Shown: piece by piece, positions 38,488 through 46,418 of the stretch | Numbering within the stretch: the first letter of the stretch is position 1 | Layout: every line of letters begins with the position of its first letter | NCBI RefSeq assembly: GCF_016595675.1 | Contig: NZ_JAENJH010000001.1 | Span: 868,001 to 932,000 of the forward strand | Source: Prauserella cavernicola | GTDB lineage: Bacteria; Actinomycetota; Actinomycetes; Mycobacteriales; Pseudonocardiaceae | Length of the DNA: 64,000 nt | Direction of reading: 5' to 3' | Program-made: the position numbers and the translations under genes | The notes under the pieces: generated by a model | What the model saw: only the letters and a program-made list of their open reading frames with translations | What the model was told of the DNA's origin: nothing | Database searches by the model: none

Positions 38488-39377
38488 CGCGCCGCTCGCC
38501 CGCGCTCGACCTCGGTCAGAAACTCCAGCAGCCTGGCCTCGACCCGCTCCGGGTCTTCGCCCGCGATAGCGTGGGTCGCCGACGGCCAGAGCTCCACGCG
38601 CACATCGGGCAGCAGTTCCCGGGCTCTCGCGGCGGCGCGCCCGCCGTCGTGCATCACGCTGCGGCCCGCGATGAACACGAGCACCGGCACCCGCACCGCG
38701 CGCAGCTGCTCGTCGGTGAACACGGCCGGGGTCGGCAGCGCGATCGTGTAGGTCCGCATACCCTCGTCGATAACGGTGGCCACCGGGTCTCCGGAGTCCA
38801 CCTCGGCGCCGCCGGAGACCCAGTCGAGAAACGACGGTCGCGCCCACCGGCGCACGCCCGGCACCAGCGTGAGCGCCGTGCGCGCCAGCAGCTGCAGCGG
38901 GAACCGCGCGAAGGTCTGCACCGGGTCGATGAGCGTCAGCGACGCGAGCCGCTCGGGCGCGCGCACCGCGAGGTTGGCGGCGAGCCAGCCGCCGAACGAG
39001 TAGCCCACGAGGTGCACGGCGGGCTCGTCCAGCTCGGCGAGCACGGTGCTCAGCCACGCGGCCTGGTCGGCGGCGCCGCGGATGGGCGCTGTCTGCTCGC
39101 TGCGGCCGGGCTCCCCGATCAGGTCGAGGGCGTAGACGGGACCGTGCGCGAGCAGACCCGCGAGGTTGGGCTCCCACATCACGGCCGTGCCCGCCCTGCC
39201 GGGCAGCAGCACCAGCGGTGTGCCGCCCCGATCCCCGAAGCGGTACACCCTGGCCGTGCCGAAGGCCGTCTCGATGTCGCGCTGCTCCGCCGGTTCCGGC
39301 AGCGCGCCGAACCCCCGGTCGTACGCCTCGTCGTACTCGGCTCGCGCCTGCGGCGACACGAATCCGCCCAGTCTCAT
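38484..39377 (-). CDS. Alpha/beta hydrolase
   Basis: A 297-residue hydrolase: oxyanion region PLVLLPGRAGTAVMWEPNLAGL, nucleophile elbow VGYSFGGW with Ser127, acid Asp in VRVELWPSATHAIAGEDP region and the catalytic His in that same segment. No lid or signal is visible, so it is cytoplasmic, likely an esterase or C-C hydrolase. ATG 39377 is 6 bp after GGAGG. It is co-translated with the VC0807-like gene and divergent from the TetR at 39463; a long inverted repeat in the gap ties them to that repressor. Confidence 0.88.
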   Translation of the reverse strand: MRLGGFVSPQARAEYDEAYDRGFGALPEPAEQRDIETAFGTARVYRFGDRGGTPLVLLPGRAGTAVMWEPNLAGLLAHGPVYALDLIGEPGRSEQTAPIRGAADQAAWLSTVLAELDEPAVHLVGYSFGGWLAANLAVRAPERLASLTLIDPVQTFARFPLQLLARTALTLVPGVRRWARPSFLDWVSGGAEVDSGDPVATVIDEGMRTYTIALPTPAVFTDEQLRAVRVPVLVFIAGRSVMHDGGRAAARARELLPDVRVELWPSATHAIAGEDPERVEARLLEFLTEVERGRAAR

Positions 39378-39391
39378 GACCATCCTCCCCG

Positions 39392-39453
39392 TTGGCGATA
39401 CGATCGTACGATAAACAAAGGCGTAAGCTTTTGCAATCCGATCGTATTGCCAA
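39392..39453 (+). promoter_or_regulatory. Two-part inverted repeat in TetR-hydrolase gap, likely TetR operator pair
   Basis: TTGGCGATACGATCG (39392-39406) and CGATCGTATTGCCAA (39439-39453) are inverted 15-bp copies with one mismatch. Each contains CGATCG, and the left copy overlaps TACGATCGTA, a perfect palindrome. One copy faces the hydrolase, the other lies over the TetR ribosome binding site. Confidence 0.7.
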
Positions 39454-39462
39454 GGAGGTACG

Positions 39463-40029
39463 GTGCCGCGGCTCGTGGATCACGACCAGCGCAGGCGCGC
39501 GATCGCCGAGGCCGTCCGCAGGATCGCGGCGGACCGGGGACTGGAGGCGGTCAGCGTCGGCCAGGTCGCCACCGAGGCGGGCATCTCGAAGGGCCTGGTG
39601 CAGCACTACTTCCCGTCGAAGGACGCGATGCTGCGCTATGCCACCACGACCCTGCGCGACCAGGTCGACCACCGGGTGCCCGGCGACGAGCCGCCCGACC
39701 TGCGCACGCTGGCCGTCTCACTGCTCCCGCTGAACGAGGCCGGCCGGACCGAGGCGCTGGTGGCCAACGCGTTCCTGTTCAGGGCACTCAAGGACGAGGA
39801 GATCGCCGCCCGCTTCCGCGAGGGCTACACGCAACTGCACCGGATACTCACGGCGCTGCTCGGCGACGCCCAGGCCAGCGGCGACCTGGCGGCCGGGCTG
39901 GATCCCGCACAGGAGGCGGACCTGCTGCTGGCCGTGGTCGCCGGCCTGGGCGACGCGGTACTGCTGGGCCACCGCGAGGCCGACGAGGCCATCGCACTCG
40001 TCGACCGGCACCTGTCCCGGCTGCGGTGA
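39463..40029 (+). CDS. TetR family transcriptional regulator
   Basis: A 188-residue regulator starting with GTG behind AAGGAGG. HTH: RRIAADRGLEAVSVGQVATEAGISKGLVQHYFPSKDAMLRYA, the BetI-like form with a KGLVQHYF recognition helix. The C-terminal TetR_C domain (LRTLAVSLLPLNEAGRTEALVANAFLFRAL) resembles the BetI/BioQ subgroup. It is divergent from the hydrolase-VC0807 operon with an inverted repeat between, and ends before a shared terminator facing the cation exchanger. Confidence 0.92.
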   Translation: MPRLVDHDQRRRAIAEAVRRIAADRGLEAVSVGQVATEAGISKGLVQHYFPSKDAMLRYATTTLRDQVDHRVPGDEPPDLRTLAVSLLPLNEAGRTEALVANAFLFRALKDEEIAARFREGYTQLHRILTALLGDAQASGDLAAGLDPAQEADLLLAVVAGLGDAVLLGHREADEAIALVDRHLSRLR

Positions 40030-40160
40030 GACCCGGGTTCCCGATTGTCCATTACGGACACTTTTTCATCGATCAGATCTCGCGTCCGCGCATCGCGCTC
40101 GCCTCCCCTCTCCCCAGTCGTCTCTACCGGCCCCCGGCGAGGGGACCCAGGAGAAAGGAG

Positions 40161-40199
40161 ACGGGCGAGCGCCGCTGGATACCCGCGGTGCCCGCCCGT
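40161..40199 (+). terminator. Hairpin between convergent TetR and exchanger genes
   Basis: ACGGGCG (40161-40167) and CGCCCGT (40193-40199) close an imperfect, longer GC-rich stem. It stands between two convergent genes and can stop both transcripts. Confidence 0.6.
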
Positions 40200-40213
40200 T
40201 GTCGGGGAGTCTT

Positions 40214-41452
40214 CTAGTGCGTGCCCGCCAGCTCCGGCGAGGTCTCGTCGTCGCGCTCCTCGACGTGCTTGCGGAACGGCGCCATCAGGGTCGGCACGAT
40301 GTGCTTGCGGTTGTGGATCAGCGCGCCCAGCGCCAGCACGGCGTAGATCCCGCACAGCACGTAGCGCGCGGTCTGGCCAGGCAGGGCGAACTGCGCCGCG
40401 AACAGGCCGAGCAGCGTCCAGGCCGCCCAGCGCGGGAACTTCAGCGCCAGCAGTGCGGCCACGCCGAGCACCGTCTGGGTGGCGGTGAGCAGGAACTCCT
40501 CGATCTGCCTGGCGTCGAGCTGCAGCCCCATGCCGCCGCCACCGAGCAGGTAGGCCAGCGGGATGCTGCCGACCAGCAGCGTCCACTGGTTGACCTTGCT
40601 GGAGATCAGCGTGCCGATGGCGTCGCCCGCCTTGCCCCGCACGGCGAACAGGATCGCCACGATGAACTCCGGCGCTTCCGAGGCCAGCGGCGCGAGCCAC
40701 TGCACCAGCAGGAACTGGTCGATGCCGAGCTGGGTGCCGGTCTCGATGAGCGCGTCGGCGAAGGGCTCCGCGCACAGCACGATCACCACGGCGGAGAGGG
40801 TGAACAGCGAGACGACCAGCGTCCGGCGGGCGCGCTTGGGTAGCGCGCCGATGGTGGCGGCGGGCCCGACGAGGTGTGGTTCTTCGGCCTCGGCTCGTGA
40901 AACCTTCCACAGGTAGAACACGAAGAACCCGAGCAGCGCGCAGCCGAGGATCAGCGAGATCTGCCCGGTCAGCGGCACCACGAACGCCACGACGGAGGCG
41001 ATCGCGAGGAAGCCGAGCTCCACGCGGTGGCCCGACTCGAGCACCAGCGCGCGCACGGTCCGGCCGGTGCGCCGCTTCGCGAGGACGAGGGCGATGATCA
41101 CCACCACCGACCAGCCAAGGCCGAGCAGCAACCGGTTGGAGCCGGTCATGTTGGCCGCGGCGTAGGCGACGTACTCGGGGTTCGAGCCCGCGGTGTAGGC
41201 GAAGTAGAGGTCGACGGCGTACTCGGGCAGCACGGCGATGACGGCCAGGATCGCGATCGCGAGTCCGCCGGAGATGTCGACCTGCGCCGACTCCGCGGCC
41301 CAGGCGAGAACGAAGGACGACGCCACGACGGCCATCCCGAACAGCAGCAACGCCAGTACCGGCATCACCGCCGCCCCGGAGAACCGCAGCACCAGAGCGG
41401 GCACGGTCAGGGCGGAACACAACGCAAGCGGACGCACCAGCTTGCCTGACAT
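40214..41452 (-). CDS. CaCA-superfamily sodium/calcium (or manganese) exchanger
   Basis: A 412-residue protein with ~11 hydrophobic helices in two inverted halves. The alpha repeats are recognisable: AIAILAVIAVLPEYAVDLYFAYTAGSN with an acidic residue in the first, and LASEAPEFIVAILFAVRGKAGDAIGTLISSKVNQW in the second. These bind the exported divalent cation. A cytoplasmic linker lies near residues 195-215. ATG 41452 follows GGAAGG. A yybP-ykoY riboswitch lies 70 bp upstream, which argues for manganese (perhaps with calcium) export from the cytoplasm. Confidence 0.88.
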   Translation of the reverse strand: MSGKLVRPLALCSALTVPALVLRFSGAAVMPVLALLLFGMAVVASSFVLAWAAESAQVDISGGLAIAILAVIAVLPEYAVDLYFAYTAGSNPEYVAYAAANMTGSNRLLLGLGWSVVVIIALVLAKRRTGRTVRALVLESGHRVELGFLAIASVVAFVVPLTGQISLILGCALLGFFVFYLWKVSRAEAEEPHLVGPAATIGALPKRARRTLVVSLFTLSAVVIVLCAEPFADALIETGTQLGIDQFLLVQWLAPLASEAPEFIVAILFAVRGKAGDAIGTLISSKVNQWTLLVGSIPLAYLLGGGGMGLQLDARQIEEFLLTATQTVLGVAALLALKFPRWAAWTLLGLFAAQFALPGQTARYVLCGIYAVLALGALIHNRKHIVPTLMAPFRKHVEERDDETSPELAGTH

Positions 41453-41521
41453 CGGCGGGTTCCTTCCGGACGGGCGGCCGGCCGGGACACGGGGGCCTCG
41501 GCCAGCGGACAACAGCAGCTG

Positions 41522-41622
41522 GCCGAAGGTCTCGCCCACCCGCCGTGAACGCGGGCCCCGCCGCCGGAGACGAAACCGTCTCAGCGTGTCGACGTGCGGA
41601 CTTGCGGGCTACTCCCCTTCGG
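41522..41622 (-). ncRNA. yybP-ykoY (manganese) riboswitch upstream of the cation exchanger
   Basis: Read on the minus strand, the 5' part has GAAGGGGAGTAGC, the hallmark of yybP-ykoY RNAs, then CGACACGCTGAGACGG, and closes with GGGCGAGACCTTCGG. The outer stem CCGAAGG/CCTTCGG joins the two conserved halves, exactly as in the Mn2+-sensing aptamer where GGGGAGUAGC and GCGAGACCUU face each other. It sits in the leader of the CaCA exchanger gene. In the family, Mn2+ binding switches on export genes such as mntP. The precise boundaries are approximate. Confidence 0.85.
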
Positions 41623-41686
41623 AACGCTCACAGCATCGACCCGGTTCTGTTGTTTTCGCAACCAACGAAGTGGATCAAGGTGGCCC

Positions 41687-42091
41687 GTGACAGCGATTAC
41701 GGCATGCGGAACAATCGCGTGTGAGATGACGAAATCCGCTGGCCGCCGGGCAGGAGAACCGGCCATCACCGGCACCGAGGCCGAACCGACCGCGCCCCAG
41801 CTGACGGCGGCCGCGGCCACGTTCGCGCTCCTGTCCAGTCCGGCCCGACTGCACCTGATGTGGCTCATCGCACACGGCTCCTACGACGTCAGCACGCTGG
41901 CCGAGCGCGTCGGGATCAGCATCGCCACCGTGAGCCAGCACCTCGCCAAGCTGCGACTGTCCGGCGTCATCACGGCGCGCCGCGAGGGCAGGCGGCACCT
42001 CTACACCGTGGACGACCCCCACATCGTCGCGCTGCTCACGCAGATCTTCGAGCACATCGCCCCGGACGGCAGCGTCGCGCCGGAGCTCTGA
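41687..42091 (+). CDS. ArsR/SmtB family metal-responsive regulator
   Basis: A 134-residue winged HTH from GTG 41687 (AAGGTGG in front); ATG 41726 is possible but has no ribosome binding site. HTH: residues 69-93 (STLAERVGISIATVSQHLAKLRLSG), wing GRRHLYTVDD. The last helix DDPHIVALLTQIFEHIAPD aligns with the SmtB alpha-5 site (DxHIVALxxxxxxxH): Asp110, His112, His123 are conserved, while the fourth ligand is replaced (Pro126, Asp127 next). Cys7 and Cys12 near the N-terminus could add ligands. It is divergent from the riboswitch-controlled exchanger. Confidence 0.87.
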   Translation: MTAITACGTIACEMTKSAGRRAGEPAITGTEAEPTAPQLTAAAATFALLSSPARLHLMWLIAHGSYDVSTLAERVGISIATVSQHLAKLRLSGVITARREGRRHLYTVDDPHIVALLTQIFEHIAPDGSVAPEL

Positions 42092-42414
42092 GAAGCGGAC
42101 CTCACGGGGGACACAGTGGATACTTCACTGTGGACGGACGTTGGGGCGGAAATTCACCAACTCGAAGCGGCCTCGGAGGCCACCCCGGTGGCGCGGAGTC
42201 GCGTTCGCGGGACGATGCCGCTCCCGCTGACCCGCGTGATCATGAGCCCGCCTCGCACCGGCGGTACGGCACTGGCCGGCATCCCCGGCCAGCCGGCGGT
42301 GGCGCTCTCGTACGGTTCGGCAGGCGCGCCAGGATCCGCGGCGCCTGACCCGGCCCGGCATGCCGCTGCGCTGCAGCGCTTTCGCATCGGTGCACCGGGG
42401 AGGAGGATGGGTGT
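42092..42414 (+). other. Region between ArsR and STAS genes, no convincing gene
   Basis: About 320 bp. A GTG-started frame (42116) behind GGGGGAC crosses it but runs on for 240 bp into the STAS gene in another frame and resembles no family. I see no RNA gene or repeat. The last 40 bp include GAGGAGG before the STAS start. Confidence 0.4.
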
Positions 42415-42807
42415 ATGTCCATCCCGGGTCCGAGCGCTCGCGAGCCGAACGGCACCCACGCCGCGGTGGTCTCGGTGCGCACCGAACGCCGCGGGGACGT
42501 GCTGGTGCTGGCCGTGGCCGGCGAGATCGATATGGCGACCGCGCCCCGGCTCGACGATGCGATCGCCGGCGCCACGCGCGCCAGACCACGCGTGCTCGTG
42601 GTGGACCTGTCCGAGGTCGTCTTCCTCTCCGCCGCGGGAATGTCCGCCCTGATGCGGGCCGCCGACGACACCACCGCGTACGCGGGATCGTTCCGGGTGG
42701 TCGCCTCCACTCCGCTCACCCAGCGCGTCCTGGAGCTGATGGGACTGGACGACGAACTGGAGGTCCATCGCGACCTCGAGGCCGCCTGCCGGGAGCCGAA
42801 CAGCTAG
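42415..42807 (+). CDS. STAS-domain anti-sigma factor antagonist (SpoIIAA/RsbV-like)
   Basis: A 130-residue STAS protein: VLVLAVAGEIDMATAPRLDDAI, then VLVVDLSEVVFLSAAGMSALMRAAD with Ser72 at the phosphorylation site and the FRVVASTPLTQRVLELMGLDD strand-helix at the end, a textbook anti-anti-sigma factor. When unphosphorylated it binds an anti-sigma kinase and frees the sigma factor. ATG 42415 follows GAGGAGG. It stands alone between ArsR and a convergent hydrolase gene; it is more canonical than the antagonist at 1318. Confidence 0.92.
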   Translation: MSIPGPSAREPNGTHAAVVSVRTERRGDVLVLAVAGEIDMATAPRLDDAIAGATRARPRVLVVDLSEVVFLSAAGMSALMRAADDTTAYAGSFRVVASTPLTQRVLELMGLDDELEVHRDLEAACREPNS

Positions 42808-42834
42808 GGCGGTGCCGCCCCGGTGTTCGTCCAC

Positions 42835-44385
42835 TCAGGACGCCGGGCACGTCCGGTCCGCGTCGGGCAGCACTCCCTCGACGAGCCAGCGCACGGCCTC
42901 GTCCGTCGCGCACGCGGTGCGGCCCAGCACCCCGTGCCGGTGGTCGTCGGCAGAGACGAGTACCGCGCGGGAGCCGAGCGCCTCCCGTACCGCACGCACC
43001 CCGTCGGCCGGAGCCCGGTAGTCGCCGGTGTGCTGCAGGATCAGCACGTTCGAGCCACCGCTCCAGCCCCGCGAGGTGAGCGCCGGCCGCGGCTCGGCGG
43101 GTTCCACGGGCCAGTACGCGCACGGGCCGATCTTCGAGAACTGCCCCCGGGTGACCGGCCAGCGCTGGCGCTCCCGCTCGAAGTCGCCGCGGTTCGCGGC
43201 GGGATCGCGCTGCCAGCCGGGCTCGGCGCAGCGGATCGCGTAGTAGGCCGAGACCGCCTGCCGCAGGCTCTGGCCCGCGGCGAGCTCGCCTCCGTCGTCG
43301 CCCAGTCGTTCGGCCAGCTCGCGCTCGCTCGGCGCGCCTGGCACGCCGGCGAGGAAACCGAGCGACAGGGCCAGCGGCTCCAGTTGAGCGTCGTCCTGCA
43401 GCGCGGGCACCAGACGCGCGCTCTGCAGCGCGGCCGCGTCGACGGCGGTGCCGTCGAAGGGCACCGGTGTCCTGGCGAGCTCGGCCGCCGTACGCACGTA
43501 CAGCGCCCGGACCGCGGCGGCGTCGGAGCCCAGGTGCCAGTCGCGGTCGCGGCGGGCCATGCTGGTGGCGAGTTCGGTGAACCGCGCGTCGGCCGCCCTG
43601 GCCCCCTGCGACTGCGCCTCACGGGCGGTCACCGTGAGGTCGGACGTACCGTCGAGCACGACCCTGCCGGTGCCGCCGGGAAAGACCGTCGCGTAGGTCA
43701 GGGCCAGTTCCGTGCCGTAGGAGTTGCCGTAGAACGAGACCCGCTCCCGGCCGAGCGCCTTGCGAAGCTGCTCGACGTCCCTGGCCGTGTTGGCCGTGGT
43801 CAGCTGGCTCAGCAGCGCGTGGTCGAGTGAACCGCACGCCTCGGCGAAGGACCGGGCCGTGGCGGAGTCGCGCTCGACCGTCGTCGGCGCGCTCGCGCCC
43901 GCGACCGCCGCGGCGGTCCCGTCGTCGACGGGGCAGTCCACCGGGGCGCTGAGACCCACACCCCGCGGGTCGAACCCGACGAGGTCGTAGTGCTCGCCGA
44001 GCCGCCCATCGGTGAGGCCGTCCACCCCGAGGGTGTTGAACAGCCCCGGCGCGCCAGGACCGCCAGGGTTGGACAGCAGCACCGGCCGGTCCTCGCCCGC
44101 CGACAGCCGCGAGACCGCGATCTCGATCGTCTCGCCGTCCGGGTCGGCGTAGTCGAGCGGAACCGGGAGCTCGGCGCAGGTCAATCCGGGCGTGTCCGGG
44201 GACGGCCCGCCGGGCACTGACGGGCACGGGCCCCACTGGAGACGCGGCGCGGACAGGCCCTCGGTCAGCCTCGGCAGGGTCGAGTCGGGGCCCACCGCGG
44301 GCCCGGGGGAACGCTCGGGCTCCGGCGAGCACGCGACGGCCAGCACCAGCACCAACCCCGCGCCCGCAGCCCTCGTCCCCCGCAT
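42835..44385 (-). CDS. Secreted alpha/beta hydrolase lipoprotein (SlpD/TAP-like)
   Basis: A 516-residue exported enzyme. Signal peptide MRGTRAAGAGLVLVLAVACS with lipobox Cys19. The catalytic body matches the SlpD/TAP-type hydrolases of actinomycetes: LSNPGGPGAPGLFNTL oxyanion loop, VSFYGNSYGTELALTYATVFPG with the nucleophile Ser, VLILQHTGDYRAPADGVRAV (Asp) and SADDHRHGVLG (His). Such enzymes are tripeptidyl or proline aminopeptidases attached to the outer membrane face. It is followed by no gene in its direction until the next transcript; the STAS gene is convergent. Confidence 0.92.
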   Translation of the reverse strand: MRGTRAAGAGLVLVLAVACSPEPERSPGPAVGPDSTLPRLTEGLSAPRLQWGPCPSVPGGPSPDTPGLTCAELPVPLDYADPDGETIEIAVSRLSAGEDRPVLLSNPGGPGAPGLFNTLGVDGLTDGRLGEHYDLVGFDPRGVGLSAPVDCPVDDGTAAAVAGASAPTTVERDSATARSFAEACGSLDHALLSQLTTANTARDVEQLRKALGRERVSFYGNSYGTELALTYATVFPGGTGRVVLDGTSDLTVTAREAQSQGARAADARFTELATSMARRDRDWHLGSDAAAVRALYVRTAAELARTPVPFDGTAVDAAALQSARLVPALQDDAQLEPLALSLGFLAGVPGAPSERELAERLGDDGGELAAGQSLRQAVSAYYAIRCAEPGWQRDPAANRGDFERERQRWPVTRGQFSKIGPCAYWPVEPAEPRPALTSRGWSGGSNVLILQHTGDYRAPADGVRAVREALGSRAVLVSADDHRHGVLGRTACATDEAVRWLVEGVLPDADRTCPAS

Positions 44386-44415
44386 CCCCGCGAGAATAGG
44401 GGCCGCGCTCGCGAC

Positions 44416-45369
44416 TCAGCCCACCGCCGCCGGTGCGGGTTCGGCCTCCCGCTCGGTGCGGTGGCGCCGGGAGCGACCCGACGCGAGCAACCACACGGTC
44501 GCCAGCACGGTCACGCACCCCGCGAACTGGGTCACCGACGGCACCTCGTCCAGCACCAGCGCGCCGAGCAGGGTCGCTCCCGCGGGCTGCAACAGCAGCA
44601 GCGTCGACGACAGCGCGGGTGCCAGCCGCGGCAGGCCCGCGCCGATGAGCAGCCAGCCCAGCGCCTGCCCGAACAGCGCCACCAGTGCCAGGCACACCCA
44701 CGCGCGCAGCGGCAGGTCCACCGAGATTCCGGTGGTGGCGACCCCGGCGACACCCGCGACGGCCGCGGCCGACGCCGTCGCCGTGAACACCAGCGTCACC
44801 AGGTGACGTGGGAAACGCTCGCCGCAGTCGCGGCTGAAGTAGAGGTATCCGGAGTAGGCCAGGGCCGCCAGCAGCGCGAACACCGTCCCCCGCACCGGAT
44901 TGCCGCCGACGCCGCCCGTGCCGACGACGCCGCCCGCCAGCGCCACGCCGAGCAGCAGGACCGGCAGCGCGACGAGGAACCGGCGCGCGAGCGGTACTCC
45001 CGCGAGCACGCGCATCACGAGGGGGAACAGCACGACCTGGAGGTTCACCAGCACGGTCGAGATGCCGGCGCCGACGTCGCCGATGCTGACGTTCCACAGC
45101 AGGAAGTCCAGCCCCAGAAACGCTCCGCCCACCAGCGCGGTGCCGAGCATGGCCGGCCCGACGGGCCCGTGCCTGCGCAGTTCCCGGACGAGCAGCGGCG
45201 CCAGGAGCACGAGGGCGAGCACGCAGCGGTAGAACGCGGCGGTCGCGGCCGAGACGTCGGCGAGCGCGATCAGCACCGCCGACACCGACAGCGAGCCGGC
45301 GCCGAGCGCGACCCACGCCGCGGGCGACCCCGTCAGAACGGGAGGGAGGAGGTTTCGGGGGTTGACCAC
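44416..45369 (-). CDS. EamA (DMT) family transporter
   Basis: A 317-residue protein with ten membrane helices in two EamA repeats: the first from AWVALGAGSLSVSAVLIALADVSAATAAFYRCVLALVLLAPLLV, the second from RGTVFALLAALAYSGYLYFSRDCGERFPRHLVTLVFTATASAAA. DMT carriers export amino acids or metabolites. GTG 45369 has an AGGTAGAGAG ribosome binding site; an earlier ATG-like start at 45393 is weaker. It is divergent from the LysR gene 75 bp away and presumably regulated by it, a common exporter-regulator arrangement. Confidence 0.88.
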   Translation of the reverse strand: MVNPRNLLPPVLTGSPAAWVALGAGSLSVSAVLIALADVSAATAAFYRCVLALVLLAPLLVRELRRHGPVGPAMLGTALVGGAFLGLDFLLWNVSIGDVGAGISTVLVNLQVVLFPLVMRVLAGVPLARRFLVALPVLLLGVALAGGVVGTGGVGGNPVRGTVFALLAALAYSGYLYFSRDCGERFPRHLVTLVFTATASAAAVAGVAGVATTGISVDLPLRAWVCLALVALFGQALGWLLIGAGLPRLAPALSSTLLLLQPAGATLLGALVLDEVPSVTQFAGCVTVLATVWLLASGRSRRHRTEREAEPAPAAVG

Positions 45370-45425
45370 GCTCTCTACCTTGACGAGCCGCACACTTCAG
45401 GACAAATTATTGTTAGTGAGGACAT

Positions 45426-45444
45426 TTGCTTAGACTTGCTTAGA
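45426..45444 (+). repeat. Tandem direct repeat at LysR start
   Basis: TTGCTTAGA occurs twice with a period of 10 bp, ending at the ATG of the LysR gene. It takes the place where a ribosome binding site would be, so the mRNA may be leaderless or start within the repeat; it could also be part of the LysR binding region. Confidence 0.45.
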
Positions 45445-46343
45445 TGTTGAGCTGGGAACGTCTCCGAGTGCTCGCCGCCGTCGCCGAACACGGCTCGATC
45501 GCGGCCGCCGCGGCGGCACTGCACGTCACCGGGCCCGCCGTCACCCAGCAGATCCGCAAGCTCGAACGCGAGGCCAGGGTCGCCCTGATCGAACCGGACG
45601 GCCGGGGGGTCCGGCTCACCGCCGCGGGCCACATCGCCGCGCAGGCGGCGCGGGGCGCGGCCCGGCTGGTCGGCCAGGCCGAGCGCTCGCTGGCCACGAT
45701 GGACGGACAGGTGGTCGGCCCGCTGCGCATCGGCGCGCTGAACAGCAGCTTCGGCCCGCTGCTCGGCCCCGCGCTGCGCGCGCTCACCGACGAGCACCCC
45801 GAGGTGGTGCCCACGGCCCGCAGCGGCGAGGCCGTCGACATGGTGCCGCTGCTGTTCACCAGGGATCTCGACCTGGTGATCGTGGAGAGCTGGTCCAGCC
45901 TGCCGGTGCGCGTACCGCCGCGGATCCGGCTGGAACCGTTGACGGTGCACGAGATCGCCCTCGCCGTGTCCGCGCGGCACCCGCTCGCCCGGCACGACAC
46001 CATGACGCTCGCCGAGGTGCGCGATGAGGTGTGGACGGCGTGCAGGCCGGGAACCGACCACCACGACGCTCAACTGCAGGCCATGCGCAGGCACGGGATC
46101 GAGCCCGACATCCGCTACGTCGTCGACGACTTCCTCACGCAGATGACCCTCGTGGCCGAGGGACTCGCCGTCACGCTGGTCCCCCGGCCCGCGGTCGCGG
46201 ACTCCCCGGGCGTGCGGCTGCTGCCGGTCACGCCCGGCCTGACCCGGACCATCGCGATGGCGACGCGGGAGGGCCCCGCGACACCGGTCGTCGAGGCCCT
46301 CACCGCCAGGCTGCGCGAGGTCGCCGGCCTGGCCTCGCCCTGA
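45444..46343 (+). CDS. LysR family transcriptional regulator
   Basis: A 299-residue LysR protein: HTH at residues 2-60 (LRVLAAVAEHGSIAAAAAALHVTGPAVTQQIRKLEREARVALIEPDGRGVRLTAAG), then the periplasmic-binding-like effector domain (GPLRIGALNSSFGPLLGPALRALTDEHPEV...). The Ala-rich HTH with VTQQIRKLER is the usual pattern of the exporter-linked subgroup (ArgP-like). It is divergent from the EamA exporter, the expected target. The ATG has no ribosome binding site but a repeated TTGCTTAGA element just before it. Confidence 0.92.
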   Translation: MLSWERLRVLAAVAEHGSIAAAAAALHVTGPAVTQQIRKLEREARVALIEPDGRGVRLTAAGHIAAQAARGAARLVGQAERSLATMDGQVVGPLRIGALNSSFGPLLGPALRALTDEHPEVVPTARSGEAVDMVPLLFTRDLDLVIVESWSSLPVRVPPRIRLEPLTVHEIALAVSARHPLARHDTMTLAEVRDEVWTACRPGTDHHDAQLQAMRRHGIEPDIRYVVDDFLTQMTLVAEGLAVTLVPRPAVADSPGVRLLPVTPGLTRTIAMATREGPATPVVEALTARLREVAGLASP

Positions 46344-46418
46344 CTCCCGATGATGAGCGCCCAGTCCCTTGTGGACACCAACGACACGGAGGCACCGGAG
46401 CGGACCGCCGGGTAGCGC

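Noticed and set aside
42116-42652. GTG-started frame with a ribosome-binding-like GGGGGAC
   Set aside because: It overlaps the well-supported STAS gene by ~240 bp in another frame and resembles no family. It may be real only in its first part, for which I found no support.
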